Part shown: in pieces, positions 63,696-64,000 of the stretch
Layout of the letters: the number at the start of each line of letters is the position of its first letter
Numbering within the stretch: position 1 is the stretch's first letter
From: Thermoplasma volcanium GSS1
Lineage (GTDB): Archaea > Thermoplasmatota > Thermoplasmata > Thermoplasmatales > Thermoplasmataceae
DNA: 64,000 bases
NCBI RefSeq assembly: GCF_000011185.1
Contig: NC_002689.2
Location: 372,001-436,000, forward strand
Direction of reading: 5' to 3'
Program-made: the position numbers and the translations under genes
The notes under the pieces: generated by a model
The model's database searches: none
What the model was told of the DNA's origin: nothing
The model's input: only the letters and a program-made list of their open reading frames with translations

Positions 63696-64000
63696 ATGAG
63701 AACACTTGTTTTGACTGGCATCAAAAAGATGGAGATTGAGGATAATAAATTGGAAGATCCGCAAAGAGGGTGGGTTACACTTAAGGTAAATTATGCTGGC
63801 ATACGCGGCTCTGAACTTTCAGCATTTGTAGGTCAGAACGAGTTGAGGAAGTCACTCTCAGTAATGGGTCACGAGTTTACAGGAAAAGTTGTAAAATTAG
63901 GAGAGGATGTAGATCCTAAACTTCTTAATAAAAACGTTGCTGTTAATCCACTTGTGACATGCGGAAAGTGCAGGTATTGCAAGACTGGAAATAGACAACT
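63696..64000 (+). CDS. Zinc-type alcohol/polyol dehydrogenase, truncated by the window end
   Basis: The first 101 residues of a medium-chain dehydrogenase. It resembles galactitol-1-phosphate-type and other polyol dehydrogenases: NYAGIRGSELSAFVG, MGHEFTGKVVKLGEDV and the start of the structural zinc lobe VTCGKCRYCKTGNRQ. The catalytic zinc cysteine expected in AGICGSE is Arg (CGC instead of TGC). ATG at 63696. The 3' part lies outside the window. Confidence 0.85.
   Translation, partial: MRTLVLTGIKKMEIEDNKLEDPQRGWVTLKVNYAGIRGSELSAFVGQNELRKSLSVMGHEFTGKVVKLGEDVDPKLLNKNVAVNPLVTCGKCRYCKTGNRQ

Overview
The window reads as chromosome of an AT-rich archaeon of the Thermoplasmatales, most likely Thermoplasma and closest in character to T. 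volcanium. This is an inference from gene content, not a database match. The supporting points are: archaeal ribosomal operons (L11-L1-L10-L12 and L44e-S27e-aIF2alpha-Nop10), a homodimer-type EndA tRNA-splicing endonuclease, deoxyhypusine synthase, a mevalonate-decarboxylase-family protein of the Thermoplasma mevalonate-3-phosphate route, a Vps4/ESCRT-III pair in a euryarchaeon, TATA-type promoters, GTG/TTG starts and GGTGA-type ribosome binding sites.

Layout. 1-2.7 kb: a cell-division/membrane-remodelling cluster (unknown partner, Vps4/CdvC, ESCRT-III/CdvB) and a small membrane protein. 2.8-9.4 kb: homoserine dehydrogenase, a candidate structured RNA leader, an anion-type ABC transporter with a duplicated permease, a VIT-like/DUF211 pair, an oxidoreductase and a stand-alone AAA-associated domain. 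7.3-7.5 and 11.3-11.6 kb carry IS200/IS605 (TnpB-type) right-end remnants. 10-13 kb has a Kef-type antiporter and a dead MFS gene. 13.3-23.9 kb is mostly housekeeping: tRNA-Arg, SCP2 protein, Fe-ADH/ALDH pair, Kbl, S2, EndA with a Ras-like GTPase, an aminotransferase, a CoaD-NTPase fusion, an exchanger and SpeD. 24-30.7 kb is one long minus-strand run from L44e through Nop10, a PAC2 chaperone and a cobyrinate synthase to UbiD, UbiA and a regulator. 31-40.8 kb holds SpeE, deoxyhypusine synthase, peroxiredoxin, the L11 operon and the mevalonate gene. 40.8-43.2 kb is a gene graveyard with a repeat, broken small membrane genes, an IS630 fragment and a possible restriction-enzyme tail. 43.2-49.4 kb is a glycogen cluster (GH15, debranching enzyme, GT4 synthase, GH57). 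49.4-59.9 kb returns to housekeeping (isoaspartyl peptidase, NDP-sugar enzyme, MFS, beta-CASP RNase, MTA phosphorylase, Asn-synthetase-like PP-loop protein, PIN-ATPase-KH protein, orphan DNA methylase). 60.2-64 kb contains a dead peroxiredoxin, tRNA-Ile, TtuA-like thiolase, a rhamnose-mutarotase-family gene broken by one TGA, a bacterio-opsin-activator-type regulator and a truncated zinc alcohol dehydrogenase.

How genes fit together. SpeD, SpeE, deoxyhypusine synthase and MTA phosphorylase, scattered over 32 kb, give most of a polyamine/hypusine and MTA-salvage route. UbiA and UbiD fit quinone synthesis. The glycogen genes are translationally coupled and form a closed synthesis/breakdown set. 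The most interesting unexplained signals are the pseudoknot-capable RNA ahead of the anion transporter, two TnpB right-end remnants without an intact tnpB, a 222-bp near-identical repeat carrying its own TATA box, and several genes killed by one or a few point mutations.
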